A DNA stretch of 64,000 nucleotides from Eunapius fragilis (Eukaryota; Porifera; Demospongiae; Spongillida; Spongillidae): positions 3,436,675 to 3,500,674 of the forward strand of contig OY811981.1 in NCBI GenBank assembly GCA_963681505.1, read 5' to 3'. Positions 1 to 11,900 of the stretch are shown in pieces. Below the pieces are notes generated by a model. That model saw only the letters and a list, made by a program, of their open reading frames with translations, had not been told where the DNA came from and made no database searches. The position numbers and the translations under genes are program-made. The stretch's first letter is position 1. Every line of letters starts with the position of its first letter.

Positions 1-330
1 TGAGTCATAAATGAGTGATAAATTTATCGACAGCTTTTGATCATCGATCGACATCAATCGACAGCTTTTGATCATCGATCGACAGCTTTTGATCATCGAC
101 GACAGCTTTTGACCATCGATCGACAGCTTTTGACCATCGATGATAGGTGGATCGATGATCGATGCATCGACTATCGATGCATCGACTATCGATGCATCGA
201 CTATCGATGCATCGACTATCGATGCATCGACTATCGATGCATCGAGTATCGATGGCTGATTGATCGATGGCGATCGATCAATCACACATCCATCGACAGC
301 TTTTGACAATCGACAGCTTTTCATCATCGA
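1..330. repeat. ATCGAT-rich satellite
   Basis: Two nested tandem patterns are visible. One is a run of about 20-bp units of the type TTTTGATCATCGATCGACAG (about 30-140, echoed near 300-325). The other is a 15-bp unit ATCGATGCATCGACT repeated about six times (about 155-250). Almost every word is built from the palindrome ATCGAT. A long open frame through it is a by-product of the repeat period and is not called as a gene. Confidence 0.85.
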
Positions 331-772
331 TCGATCATTATGGGATGTGATTTGTATCCTAATTCAACGCAAGAATTACATATAGCGTGGGCGAAGAACA
401 GCATAGGCGTATTCCGATTATTCTCTATACGTGTGTACTGTAGGCTGCCGTACTTTAAAGGTTTGGCTGAAACGGGGTGCACTTGCCACATTTGGAGACG
501 TCGATGTCGATGGCTGGTATGCTGCAATATATGGTCCGAATAATGAAAATGAAACAGCTGGTTGGTCAACAATTTACATCATTCAAAGCCTTTATGGTTC
601 AACAACCCGTACACCACTTTTTAATGGTGGTGGTATGCATATAGAGTGTCAGTATGTAGGGGCCAACCTTTTTGTGTTAATTAATTCATTTGCATAGCAA
701 TTACGGCAATCGTATAGCGACAGGTTTTCTAAAAGCATCGACAGATCTCGTTTATCGAATTGAAGGTACTTT
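331..772. other. Unassigned stretch with a short open frame
   Basis: Non-repetitive DNA. A plus-strand frame from 431 to 697 is open for 88 codons and contains GWYAAIYGPNN and NGGGMHIECQYVGANLFV, which read like protein, but I recognise no family and see no convincing splice sites. It could be the last exon of a gene starting outside the window, or chance. Confidence 0.25.
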
Positions 773-2080
773 CACAGCGAAACCGTTACATGGACACGGT
801 AACGTCTCATCACGTGACCTTACCCGTCTCTTTGATGTAGGCGGATACCGTTGAAATCAATTTCAACGGGCCGTCTGTGGACTGAGAGTGGACGGTAACG
901 TCTCTTTCCCCGTCACTCTTTCACGTCATTTATACGTTATAATCCGTCACTTCGGTAAATCGACGGTTAAAGTGGTTCGCTTTTTACCGTGTCGTACCGT
1001 CGGTACGTAAGTTGGGTTTTAAGCAACCGCGCCGCTTCTATCCAAGCAGCACCACACCATCACATGCAACTTTCTCAGATTCTGAAGCAGTTTTGAAAAT
1101 ACAAATACATAGGATGTGCGAAAGGGAAACGCAAGTATTTTGCTTGGCTCTGTACGTATCGATGTACAAAACAACTGTACTAGTAGGATTCTGTCCTGCA
1201 TGTTGAAAGATATGATTATAGGATGAGAACCACACGAAGTACTTGCTTAAACACAATTGCGGTATTGATGACACGGGCGTGAAACCTGTACGACAGTCAC
1301 ACAACTCTCTCGTCATCAAACCTTCATCTGATAAAAAAGTCGCAGGTGAGAAAAAGAGATTCTTTTGCACATACCTCATTGCGCTCCAATGACAAAGTAA
1401 CTTCGCGGAAAGGCACTGTAAGCGAGGAAACAAAAATCATAAGCCCAACAATAATAAAACAACTTACAGATTGGAAAGAGTATACCGTAATGCGAAAGGC
1501 ATAACTCTCTTGCCAGCAAACGTTCATCTGTTACAAAAAAATTACATACTTGTGACACATTGGCATACCTCGTAGCGCTCCAGAGTACGACGTGGAAATG
1601 GTAAGCGAGAGGAAAAACAAGTATCAGACATCAACTTACATAACGAAAAGCATGTACTTTCGCGTTACAACCAATTCCTGTAAACGAAAGAAGGGGGTTC
1701 GAAACAACAAAAATGGCGCCTACCGACACAGTTACCTGATGAAGCTACGCTCATGAAGGTCCACACCTCCCTGGAGACCAGTATGTGTGTTACATCTGCT
1801 GATTTTGAAGCACTCAGGACATGTAGACCTACGCTCGTATTCCCCACAGTGGTGACAGTAAGGTCGCTTGCCGCTCATTTTGAAAGGAGGTGACTTATAT
1901 CACGTGACCATGACGTCAATAACTATGTGGACGGTACCGTGCTGTGGCGTTCGTCGATTACCATTGCACATACACGGGCACCGTCACAAAACGTTTCCGT
2001 GACATTTACGTAGAAGTCCGTCATGTTCGATAGAGACGGAGTACCGTTGCAACCCGTCTCCGGATAGCGGTTTCGCTGTG
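773..2080. mobile_element. TIR-bounded DNA transposon-like element
   Basis: The left end reads CACAGCGAAACCGTTA (773-788). The right end, reverse-complemented, reads CACAGCGAAACCGCTA (2065-2080): 15 of 16 match as terminal inverted repeats. Both flanks carry TTT outside the TIR, a possible 3-bp target duplication. Next to the TIRs both ends hold related, unevenly diverged blocks with CACGTGACC and ACGGTA/CCGTCTC words. A CAC terminus with a 3-bp duplication fits the CACTA/Chapaev group, but no transposase is visible, so the class is a guess. The interior holds a minus-strand cysteine-rich exon and a repeated exon pair (see separate entry). Confidence 0.5.
1736..1878 (-). CDS. Possible first exon of a small CxxC zinc-ribbon protein inside the TIR element
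   Basis: The minus strand from an ATG at 1876-1878 stays open for 47 codons to a good donor (CAG|GTAACTG at 1736/1735). The peptide carries YCHHCGEYERRSTCPECFKI, two CxxC pairs 9 residues apart, the spacing of a zinc ribbon. Further along the minus strand there are exon-like pieces in two similar copies: an acceptor followed by ATGAACGTTTGCTGGC (about 1530) and by ATGAAGGTTTGATGAC (about 1330), and two pieces ending GGAGCGC..GAG|GTATG (about 1570 and 1377). One copy has lost its AG acceptor. I read it as a decayed small gene with duplicated exons carried by the element. No family recognised. Confidence 0.35.
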
Positions 2081-2254
2081 TTTGCATGTCTGATCTGTAC
2101 GTATACGTATGTGTCGTTGGAGAAATTATTATATGCATGGTGGCTTGAGAAGTATGTAATATATTTATGTAGATCTAGATGTTAGAAAATTTGGCGGCCG
2201 GTGCAATTAGCGTGTAAGCAAATAAGCACTGCAATAAGTAAATAAGAGTGATAT

Positions 2255-2900
2255 AATTGCTAAACATCTATGTGGAAGATGATCAATTCAGTAGCAACCC
2301 TCATGTCAGGACGCCATGCATGCATGGTCTAGCAGCCAACTGACTGCTGGAGAGGGGTGTGATGGACTTGGATATAAGAGTCCTCACACCATATCAATGA
2401 ATCCATTGGGAAGGAGGCCATGTTAGTCAATTGAGGGTTGTGAACCAATTGTGCATGATCATAAACTGTTTGAGTCAAGGTGTGTCAAATTACATGTGCA
2501 GTGTGTTCTCTGATATTGCAGATGCATTACTGATACTTCGTTCGAGTTACAAGGCCAGCTATAGCCCATGATTGATCAATGGCAGCATTTTTTTTGTAGG
2601 CGGAGGCACACACTAATAACTGCTATGCACATTTACACACAGTGTCACAGTTTGTCCGCCATAAACAGACCAGCATGACAAGGAATGAGTTGTTGTGTGT
2701 ATCTATATGTACAGATTTGCATTATTATGAAGGGGTGGCATTGTGTGTTTGTGTGTGCGTGTTAAAGTATTGTCACATAACCTCCACTCATGTCCCATGC
2801 CCTTCCTTCTCTATAAGTTCAGAGTGGGGGGAGGTGTGGTCGAGTTTAAAACCACTGCCGTGCTGATAGCAACCCTTCTTTTTAGTTGGGATTTATGTTC
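2255..2900. repeat. Dispersed block shared with copy B of the duplication (42765-43170)
   Basis: Long matching strings (for example CTATGTGGAAGATGA, GCAGATGCATTACTGATAC, ACTAATAACTGCTATGCAC) occur in the same order here and at 42765-43170, with several small deletions in the later copy. Nothing in it looks coding. It shows that material from left of copy A was also carried into copy B. Confidence 0.8.
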
Positions 2901-3015
2901 TGCACGCACAGATGTATGAACCCCCCCCCCCACACAAAAATGTAGTGGAGGCTACAATACAGTACCATGTACTGGAGGTTAAGAGACACACATGTAGGGA
3001 GCTATGGATGTTAAT

Positions 3016-3084
<69 letters not shown>

Positions 3085-3489
3085 ACCTGTAGCTGCAAGG
3101 GTGTGACATGCAGATGAAATTAAAATATAGTCCATCTGTGCTTTCAGAGAGTAAATTCCAACACAAAATAACACTTGTGGATTAACTCAACCACACCTCC
3201 CCCCACTCAGAATTTCATGGGACAGGAGCATGTAGTGGAGGCTATGTGACACAAAAATGTATGAGACAGGACCATGGAATGGAGGCTATGAGACATAAAC
3301 TTGTAATGGATGCTATAAGCAAGGACCATGTAGCAGAGATTATGTGACACCAGCAGGTAGTAGAGACTATGAAACATTGGTATGTACTGAAGGCGATGAT
3401 GATACACAAGCATGTAATAAGACACAAGCATGTTGTTGGAGACTGAGATAAAACCATGTAGTGGAGGTTATGACACACAAGCATGTATG

Positions 3490-3549
<60 letters not shown>

Positions 3550-4382
3550 AGGGGTTACATATATCTGCAAGTGGGTGTAACATGCAGAAGAAATTTAAAA
3601 AACGGAGAGATATGGTGGTTGGTTAATACATCTGTGCGTGCAGAGCTTAAACTTTTCAGCCCAGCTGTAATTTTAACTCGACCCCGCCTCCCCCATGCAT
3701 CGTTTCTCATGGATCTGTTATAGCATTGTACGTCGATAAATGGGCACGCAAGGAGTGCACTGAACCGACACGCACACGATTTCTATAAAATGATGTTATG
3801 TGCGCGCGTATTCACTACTGCTATAGGCTAGTACCAGAGATATATTATCTCTGCTAGTACATACCGTGTTGCGTAAGGCGATGGCAGCTGGCAGCTGAAT
3901 CCGGCCCACGCATTTCGATCGCTTAGCGAATTCCGTTCGCTATAGAAGTAAAAAAAAAGAACCAGACTGACGTTTGAAAAGCCGTAGAAGGAGAGCCTTG
4001 GGGGGGGGGGGGGGGTGACTTTTATTTAAAATGTATTGGCATAATTATTAAATGTATAGACATCCTATAGGTCTCGTGAGCCATTCTTAATAATTTTTTT
4101 GAATGGATTACGCAATGACAGACTTTATGAATAAATTATATGCGGTAGAAATTAATATTTTGTCTTGAATTTATTTACGGAGAGATAGTTAATTGATACT
4201 TTTGTAGGTAGGCTAGATGTTTAACTTTTTTCTTTGTGATCAGTGTATAATCATGTATTACTTGTACGGAATGGTTAATGCCATAATTTTTTGAAGTACA
4301 CATATGATAATCGGACCGAGTTATAGTACATTATAGACTTGTTTAAAACTCAATTTGAAAATAAAAGCAAGATGACCGCCTA
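2901..4382. other. Non-coding, simple-repeat rich
   Basis: Holds (GT)n at 3017-3082 and 3493-3548, each followed by a similar TACCTGTAGCTGCAAG / TACATATATCTGCAAG tail. Between them are several diverged units of the type GGAGGCTATGAGACA with ATGTA (about 3230-3480). A G-run lies at about 4000. Both (GT)n tracts sit in the same sequence context, so they are probably duplicates of one block. No gene seen. Confidence 0.75.
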
Positions 4383-4914
4383 TGTATGGGCCCTTTCTGG
4401 ATACGCTTTTGCCATCCTTTTCATCTCTTCATCCTTCTCTTTCAATGTATCTGCCATACTTCTCATCTCTTCATCCTTCTCTTTCAATGTATCTGCCATA
4501 CTTCTCATCTCTTCATCCTTCTCTTTCAATGTATCTGCCATACTTTTCATCTCCTCCTCCTTGTATTTTGCCATCCTTTTCATGTCTTCATCCTCTTTCA
4601 ATGTATCTGCTATCCTCATTTCTTCATCCTTCTCTTTCAGTGTATCTACCATCCTTCTAATCACCTCATCCTTCTCTCTCAATGTATCTGCCATCATTCT
4701 CATCTCCTCCTCCTTCTCTTCCACCATCCTTCTCATCTCTTCATCCTTTGCATCAGTGATCCTTCGTACTTCTTCATTATTCTCTCTTTTATTCTCTTCT
4801 AGTAATATCGCCATCCTTCTCATCTCTTCATCTTTCTCTTTCAATAAGGCATCCATGCTCTTTCTCACTTCATCCTCCACCCTTACGCTGTCTTCTTCGC
4901 TCCTGCTTACATTC
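4383..4914 (-). pseudogene. Coiled-coil exon, copy A, truncated at the duplication breakpoint
   Basis: Read on the minus strand from an acceptor (TTCCCAG|GAATG, exon start 4914). The peptide is a run of highly charged 14-residue units of the form DTLKEKDEEMRRMA (two heptads, 42 bp each), preceded by VRVEDEVRKSMDALLKEKDE. This predicts a long parallel alpha-helical coiled coil. The partner exon in copy B (35460-36554) has about twice as many units and ends in a good donor. Here the frame runs into unrelated sequence near 4405 and stops at once, with no splice donor, so this copy is cut off at the left edge of the duplicated block and lacks the downstream Death-domain exons. No enzyme function is implied; such coils mediate self-association. 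Confidence 0.7.
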
Positions 4915-5579
4915 CTGGGAATACCCTATATGGTTTATGCGTCTGCTTATCAAACATGTCCAAACGCACCACAGATCTAGTAAAATATTATTCTCAAACA
5001 TGCATAGCAGTAACACAAGTACTGTATCTTAACAAATTCATACCAAGTTTACTTAAATAGGGAGTTTACAAAACCGATACATGTGTAGAGTTGTCGCATT
5101 GGTTAGTCCTGTTCATTAATTTTACTTAACCTGTTATGAAGATACAGATGGGCTAAGCAATTACACATCTGCAGTCAAAACCACACCTCATTCAATGTAT
5201 GCAAAAGGTACATGCCTATTGAATGAATCTAGCAGGGAAGTGTGCATATGCTTTGCATAGCTATCTTATACAAGTAATTCTGTATATTTCGCACGCCTAA
5301 TAAATTAAACTTTGCACCACTAAGTTTAGGGGTAGCATCCATGCGTGCATTTTAAAACAAGATACAATTTTGTTGTGAACTATGCATATACAATGCAATT
5401 AATGTGACAGTTCACGCAAAAATGCATATAATAAGAAGCTCTCTGTATCGATAACTTCCAAACAACAAAAGGTACCAACGTAATATTTGGTATCACATCC
5501 TACCTCACAATTTTTCTATGGCATGTTTTATTTCTATCCCTTAGGTCCTCTCTGTACAGTACATACAAATATTCTTCTG

Positions 5580-5900
5580 CAGCAGGCTTCAAATCGTTTC
5601 AAAATGTCTATAGAAGAATCCTATCGCTATAGATTTGTCTTGTTCGATACTTTTTACTCTATCCATTGTGAAGACATAGCTTTGCAAAGCTATTACATTT
5701 TCATTTTCCTGCTTTAGGCAAGTCATGTTATGGGAGGGGCGCTTGCATAAATCATTAGTGCAAATTGAGCAGAAAAATGTGCACACACTTTGCAGAACCA
5801 AATTATCTTTGCAATATGCAGAGTACAAATTAACAAACAGGACAAATCAATAGCAACAGGTCTCTTAGCTATGCATATACTGATTATGAAGTGATTAGAA
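5580..5900. repeat. Inverted-repeat element, also in copy B and near 32.9 kb
   Basis: A left arm near 5605-5665 (TAGATTTGTCTTGTTC...TTTTTACTCT) is the imperfect reverse complement of a right arm near 5815-5870 (AGAGTACAAATTAACAAACA...). The block recurs at about 37260-37610 in copy B, and one arm recurs at about 32880-32985. This is the pattern of a short non-autonomous element or foldback repeat. No target duplication was identified. Confidence 0.5.
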
Positions 5901-5937
5901 TTCTCCTGCAGAAGGATGTTTATGTATTAATTCCATA

Positions 5938-6110
5938 CAGTGCTCCCTCGATTATACGGAAAAGTATCAACTCGATTATATGTTCATTGGGTGTTAGGAA
6001 AACTTAACAGCTTATGGCAAAGTACACCGACAGTTTTCCTAACAACCAATGAATGCTTTATTTTCCGTATAATCGAGGTGATACTTTTCAGTATAATTGA
6101 AGGAGCACTG
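5938..6110. mobile_element. Palindromic MITE with TA target duplication (Tc1/mariner-pogo type)
   Basis: Starts CAGTGCTCCCTCGATTATA and ends in the near-perfect reverse complement (...AGGAGCACTG). TA lies directly outside both ends (5936-5937, 6111-6112). The two arms pair over most of the 173 bp, including GTTAGGAAAACT and AGTTTTCCTAAC. CAGT termini with a TA duplication are known for pogo/Tigger-type elements. It has no coding capacity. Copy B has unrelated sequence at the corresponding place. Confidence 0.8.
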
Positions 6111-6386
6111 TATAGGATTTGACTTCGACAATGAATCTCATTAAAAATATGCGACCCGTCTCTAACAAGACTCTCAACGATCGGATCGTTTAGCTTGTTA
6201 TAGCAATCGAACAAAATGAGCAGTTTCGTCTTTGATTTATGTCACAGAACCGCACGGTTGTAGAAAGGGTACTGCCCGTCCTCGTGCCCAGTCCCAGAGC
6301 ATGGTCACCTTCTGCAACGCATAACACAGGATAGGAACACTTTTAAACAATGAAAATTCCACCAATAGCTTCAGAATAGGCTGGAA

Positions 6387-6419
6387 GAGCCGCTGTCATA
6401 TAAAATATGAAAGCGGCTC
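6387..6419. other. Short perfect-stem hairpin
   Basis: Arms GAGCCGCTGTCATA and TATGAAAGCGGCTC pair at 13 of 14 positions around a 5-nt TAAAA loop. It lies between the MITE and the last TAB1-like exon. Function unknown. Confidence 0.5.
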
Positions 6420-6827
6420 CTATCAAATACCAACAACTTTCTCATAGAGAAGGTTTTTATTTACTTGTTTCATTCTTCATACACATTATTCCGAAGCATA
6501 ACTGATCTGTTGTGCATGTACCCATGCAGACTAAAAAAGAACAGGAGTCGTCATTGGGGCCAAATATTATCCACAAAATAGTTGTGAGTAAGAGTCCGAT
6601 CACATGTTTAATATGCAACAAGGCACAGTAATATAAACGGTTAACACAGCACAGTACTATTAATCGTAATAATAATATACGTTAATAAAATCAGAATAAA
6701 AGTCCCCCCCCCCAACTCCCCCCTCCCCCCCTTGATATCCTGGATCTCCCCTGATGTGTGTGGATATATTGTAGATATAAACGTCAATAAATGACACAGA
6801 CCACAGATAATGTGTGTGTGGGCACAC

Positions 6828-7197
6828 CTTTGGGGGTTGGCCAAGAGCAAATGCGTACACCACTAAGGTCATGTCATCCCTCTTGCGACAGGCCATTGCC
6901 TTTGGTGATCTAACGTCGTCTTTAGCACTCCTCTGGAAGGCCTCCTCATGGAGGTGGGCCACCTGGTCCAGTGTGGTCTGTGCTATGGAGCTGAACTCCA
7001 CACCTGGTGTTTGGGCACATCTGTGTACCATGTTAGCCAGAACCAGGTTGGCACCAATGGTCTGGGCACCCTCCACTTCAGCTGCCTCAATGCTCTTGTA
7101 CACTCCATTACTAATAAGCATGAGGTAAAGGAAGGAGTCTTCTATATCCACTGTAGTGACATAAGGCTCAGCAGTACCAGGTGGACCTGAGCAATGG
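6828..7197 (-). CDS. TAB1: TAB1-like PP2C protein, exon 3, copy A
   Basis: Third exon of the gene whose exons 1-2 lie at 17192-17976. The acceptor (CTCCAG|CCATTG) is at 7198/7197 and a donor (CCAAAG|GTGTGC) at 6828/6827. It adds residues 235-358: the end of the PP2C fold, with ISNGVYKS at 263-270 (the metal-binding Asp of active PP2C enzymes is Asn265) and CRKRDDMTLVVYAF at 338-351 (the last metal-binding Asp motif, Asp present). Exon 3 ends in phase 0 at a donor, so at least one more exon should follow at lower coordinates. I could not find the TAK1-binding tail of vertebrate TAB1. About 10 kb of minisatellite and retrotransposons separate it from exon 2; the matching intron in copy B is about 1.3 kb. 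Confidence 0.85.
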
Positions 7198-7580
7198 CTG
7201 GAGATCAAGTAACGTTTAAACATGCCATAATTTAAAGTACAGATCAAATAGCTATTGTTCATGGTTCTGAAGAATATTACACAACGAGGGCAAGGGCAAG
7301 CTTCGAAATACATAAACATAACCAACCATATAAGTGCATGACACATACATAATAGATTCTTTATGTGCATAAAGATAAAATAAAAGTACAATGTTATGCT
7401 GGCTTCTCAAGGAGAGATTCTATGCCTGTGGCTAATTGATTAACACCGAGTCCGTGAAAATCGAATACTTTTAATTTTGTCAAACTCACTTACATGTATA
7501 TGGAAAATTAGTCCGAAGGGTTTTAATTGCCCCAAAAACCAATTTTGCTAGAGTACAACCCTCTATGTGATGTTTGGAGC

Positions 7581-8015
7581 TATTACTCCCTCACCTCCTC
7601 CCACTACTCCCTCACCTCCTCCCACTACTCCCTCACCTCCCACTACTCCCTCACCTTCTCCCACTACTCCTTCAACTAATCCCTCACCTCCTCCCACTAC
7701 TCCCTCACCTACTCCCTCACCTCCTCCCAGTACTCTCACTTCCTCCCACTACTCCTTCACCTCCTCCCACTACTCCCTCACCTCCTCCCACTACTCCCTC
7801 ACCTCCTCCCACTACTCCTTCACCTCCTCCCACTACTCCCTCACCTCCTCCCACTACTCCCTCACCTCCTCCCACTACTCCCTCACCTCCTTCCACTACT
7901 CCCTCACCTCCTCCCACTACTCCTTCACCTCCTCCCACTACTCCCTCACCTCCTCCCACTACTACCTCACCTCCTCCCACAACTCCCTCACCTCCTCCCA
8001 CTACTCCCTCACCTC
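7581..8015. repeat. 21-bp polypyrimidine minisatellite, part 1
   Basis: Tandem array with core CCTCCCACTACTCCCTC (period 21 bp). It lies in intron 2 of the minus-strand TAB1-like gene, whose pre-mRNA would therefore carry the purine complement with GGGAG and GGAGG blocks. Interrupted at 8016 by an LTR retrotransposon. Because the period is a multiple of three and the unit has no stop, all frames stay open; no protein is implied. Confidence 0.95.
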
Positions 8016-8131
8016 TGTGGCATAACACGTATTATTTGTGTTGTCATGGCTGTACTTGCGCATGCGCCTGATATATATTTTACGAACACTGTTACATGGT
8101 GGCAGCGGTTCTCTGAAACCCACGGTTGGAC

Positions 8132-8898
8132 ATGGCAGATATTCGGTGCAACCTCCGGAAGCGTTCGACTTCAAGAACCCCGACGACTGGACCCACTGGA
8201 AACGGCGGTTCGAACAGTTCCGTATCGCCTCGTCCCTTGACACACAGTCCGACTCTAAGCAAGTCAGTATGCTATTATATTCTATGGGCAAGGAGGCAGA
8301 AGTGGTTCTTGTGTCCACGGGTATCACGGACGAGGAGAGGAAAAGCTACAAGAAAGTAGTGGAAAAACTGGATGAGTATTTCCATGTTCGACACAATGTC
8401 ATTTTCGAGCGGGCACGCTTCAACAGATGTGACCAGCTGGAAGGTGAGTCCGGCGACCAGTACATCACGGAGCTATATTATTTGGCAGAGCGGTGTTCAT
8501 ACGGGTAGCTCACCTCTGAAATAATCCGTGACCGTCTTGTTGTCGGTATGAGGGATCTAGCCCTCTCAGAAAGACTTCAACTAAATCCGGATCTCACTTT
8601 AGAGAAAGCAAAGACCATGATCCGGCAGAGAGAGGCGATCCACACACAACAACAGGTGCTCAAGGAGGCAGAAAGCGGCTCTTCTTTCAAGGGGGAAAAC
8701 AGCTCAGTGGACTTCCTTAGGGGCCAAGGCACCAAGACAAAACCAGCAGGTGTTTCTCCTGCAAAGCCAAACAAACACCTAAGCAGTGTATCAAATGCGG
8801 GAAAGGCCAGCATCCTTGGTATACTTGCCCTGCCAAGGAATCTGTGTGTCATAAATGCAAGCAGAGAGGACACTATGGCTCATAGTGCCTATCAAAGA
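8132..8898 (+). pseudogene. gag: Retrotransposon 1 gag with zinc knuckles, broken
   Basis: Structural protein of the element. The most likely ATG is 8132 (MADIR...), but it is one base out of frame with the conserved part that begins QPPEAFDFKNPDDW. A 1-nt deletion near 8147 would explain this. An in-frame TAG at 8506-8508 splits the capsid region; the same frame then resumes with IIRDRLVVGMRDLALSER. A frameshift near 8745 moves to the zinc knuckle frame, which has CIKCGKGQHPWYTC and CHKCKQRGHYG. A second stop at 8883-8885 lies before the final Cys. So the gag cannot be made as one protein. Confidence 0.85.
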
Positions 8899-8900
8899 CA

Positions 8901-11900
8901 GTGGCGGAGTTACAACCGGATGAGAGCAACCTTGACAGTGTATTCTTAGACACACTTACACAAAACAGTCCTGAAACCTGGAGAATGAAGTTAAAGCTGG
9001 CGAATCAAACATTGGAGTTCAAAATAGACACTGGAGCTGAGGTAACAGCAATTTCGGATGTGGCTTTCAGAGCTTTTAAAGGGCTTAAACTAGACAGACC
9101 CAAGAAGATGCTGTACGGTCCTGCACGCACTCTTTTAAAGGTAATCGGTCAGTTTGAAGGGGAGCTGTTTTATCGAGGGAAAACTACCAAGCAGAATGTG
9201 TACGTAGTAAACGGACTGAGAACCAACCTGCTGGGACTACCAGCTATCCTCGCTCTGAAGTTGGTGGCAAAGCTAGAGGAAACGGTGGAAACTTCACTTC
9301 ACACTATTGTGAAAAATATCCTACACTATTCCAGGGGCTGGGGAGCATGGGTGACCCTTATGACATTCAGTTGCAACCAGAGGCACAGCCCTATGCATTG
9401 TTTACCTCCCAGAACATTCCTTTACCATTGCATCTCAAGGTCAAGCAGGAGTTGGAGCGAATGGAGTCACTAGGAATCATCTCAAAAGTAGACGAGCCAA
9501 CTCCACGGTGTGCCTGAACATTTGGTGGTTGCTCCCAAGAAGGGTGGGGCAATCCGCATATGTGTGGACTACCAACCCTTAAATCGTTACGTTTGCCGGG
9601 AGGTATACCCTCTTCCAAAAGTAGATGAAACCTTAGCACAGTTGGCAGGAGCAAAAATCTTCAGCAAACTCGATGCAAATTCCGGATTTTGGCAAATACC
9701 CTTGACTGAGAGGTCCAAACTTCTGACCACATTCATCACTCCATTTGGTCGTTACTACTTTCACAAACTTCCATTCGGGATTTGCAGTGCGCCTGAGCAC
9801 TTCCAGAAGCGAATGAGTAAAATCCTTGCAGGCCTTGAGGGGGTCCTGTGTCAGATGGACGATGTGTTAGTGTTTGGCAGGGACAAAGAGGAACATAATG
9901 CTCGCCTCATAGCGGCATTAAACAGAATCCGTGATGCTGGAGTAACTCTGAATAGGGAGAAGTGTGAGTTTGAGAAAGGGAAACTACTCTTTCTCGGGCA
10001 TGTCATTGACCAACATGGCGTCCAAGCAGACGTCTGCTATTGAAGGTCTCAGCTCACCCAGTAACATCACGGAATTGAGACGATTTCTTGGAATGGCAAA
10101 CCAAATGGGGAAGTTTTCACCTAACTTAGCACAGGTAACGCAGCCTCTTCGAGAACTCTTGAGCAAAAACCGCACCTGGCAATGGGGTTGTGCTCAAGAA
10201 GAAGCCTTTGCTCAGGTTAAAGCTGAACTTTGCAAACCAACAGTGCTTGCCTTTTATACCCCAGATGCACCAACCAAACTTTCGGCAGATGCATCATCAC
10301 ATGGGTTGGGGGCAGTATTGCTACAGAGAAGTGATGGGGAATGGAAACCTGTGGCATATGCATCCCGGTCTATTTCAGATACTGAAAAACGGTACGCACA
10401 AATCGAGAAAGAAGCACTTTCTACTGTCTGGGCGTGTGACAAGTTTGCCAGTTATGTTGTTGGACTTAAATTCCACATTGAAACTGATCACAAGCCGCTA
10501 GTTCCACTGTTAGGATCAAAGCACCTTGATACGTTACCACCACGAATTCTTCGATTTTGGTTGAGGCTAGCACGCTTCGATTTTACTATTCAGCACGTGC
10601 CTGGTAACCTATTGCGCACAGCAGATGCACTGTCTCAAGCACCAGGGCCCATCACTAAGGCTTAGAGGAAGAAGCAGAACATATCGTGGAAGTTTGCATT
10701 AAACATCTTCCAGGCAGTGAGGGGCGGTTAAAACAATATGCGGAAGCCCAGCTAGAAGATCCTGTGTGTTCAGCAGTGATGAAGCATTGTCTAGATGGAT
10801 GGCCAGAGAGACACAAGATTGAACCTGTCCTAAAGCCTTACTGGAAAGGTCAAGGAGATCTATCAGTACACAACGATTTGCTTCTTTTCCAAAAGTGTAT
10901 TGTGGTGCCAGAGTCTCTCCAGCAGGAGACACTTGCAAAACTCCACCATGGGCATCAAGGCATTGTGAGATGCAGGCTTAGAGCACAGAATTCTGTTTGG
11001 TGGCCTGACATATCCCAACGAATAAAGGATGTGATTGAACACTGCTCAGTTCCATGCCTCATCGTGAACCATTAATGCCAACAATTTTACCAGACTACCC
11101 ATGGCAGAGTGTAGCAAAGGATCTTTTTGTGCTGAATGGGGTCAATTATGTGGTCATAGTAGACTACTTTTCTAGATATCCCGAGGTTATTAAGCTCAGG
11201 TCTACTACTAGCAACACTTTGATAGACGCTGCTAAAGCGGTGTTTTCCAGGCATGGCATTCCAGAGTCAGTATGCAGTGACAATGGTCCACAGTTCTCTT
11301 TGCGTGAGTTTGCAAAATTTGCTGCGTCATATGGCTTTAAGCATACCACCAGCAGCCCCTATTTCCCCCAAAGCAACGGGCTGGCGGAGAGAACTGTTCA
11401 GACAGTGAAAAATATCCTCAAAGGGAATCAGGACCCGTACCTAGCCATTCTCACCTACCGTTCCACACAACTACCCTGGTGTGGTCTGTCAACGGCACAA
11501 CTGCTAATGGGCAGACAATTGTGCACTAACCTTCCACAAACCCTTGAACATCTGAAACCAGAATGGCCTTATTTGCTTCGATTTCAGGAGCAAGACTTGG
11601 AGTTTAATTCCCACCAAAAGTCCAATTTTGACAGGCATCACAGAGTCCACCAACTTCCAGATATTCCAGATCAGACGGAGGTGTGGATCACAACAGATAA
11701 GAGTAAGCCGACCTCTGGTATAGTGGTGGGAAAGGCAGGGGCTCCGCGGTCATATATTGTGGAAACTCAGGGTGGCTTAGCACGCCGCAATCGACACCAC
11801 CTCAACATCGTGCCTAATGTTGTTAGGCAAGGTGCAGAGGAACCACAACGACCTGACTCCTTGGAGCAGGAACCCGAACAAGTGGAGAAACCACAACAAC

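Noticed and set aside
6660..6827. Extension of the TAB1-like reading frame past the exon 3 donor
   Set aside because: Sequence after CCAAAG|GTGTGC is low-complexity, differs between copies, and the similarity to PP2C ends at the donor.
4914..6828. Direct splicing of TAB1-like exon 3 to the coiled-coil exon
   Set aside because: Exon 3 ends in phase 0, while the coiled-coil exon needs phase 2; phase 0 entry hits a stop within 15 codons in both copies. An intermediate exon would be required and was not found.
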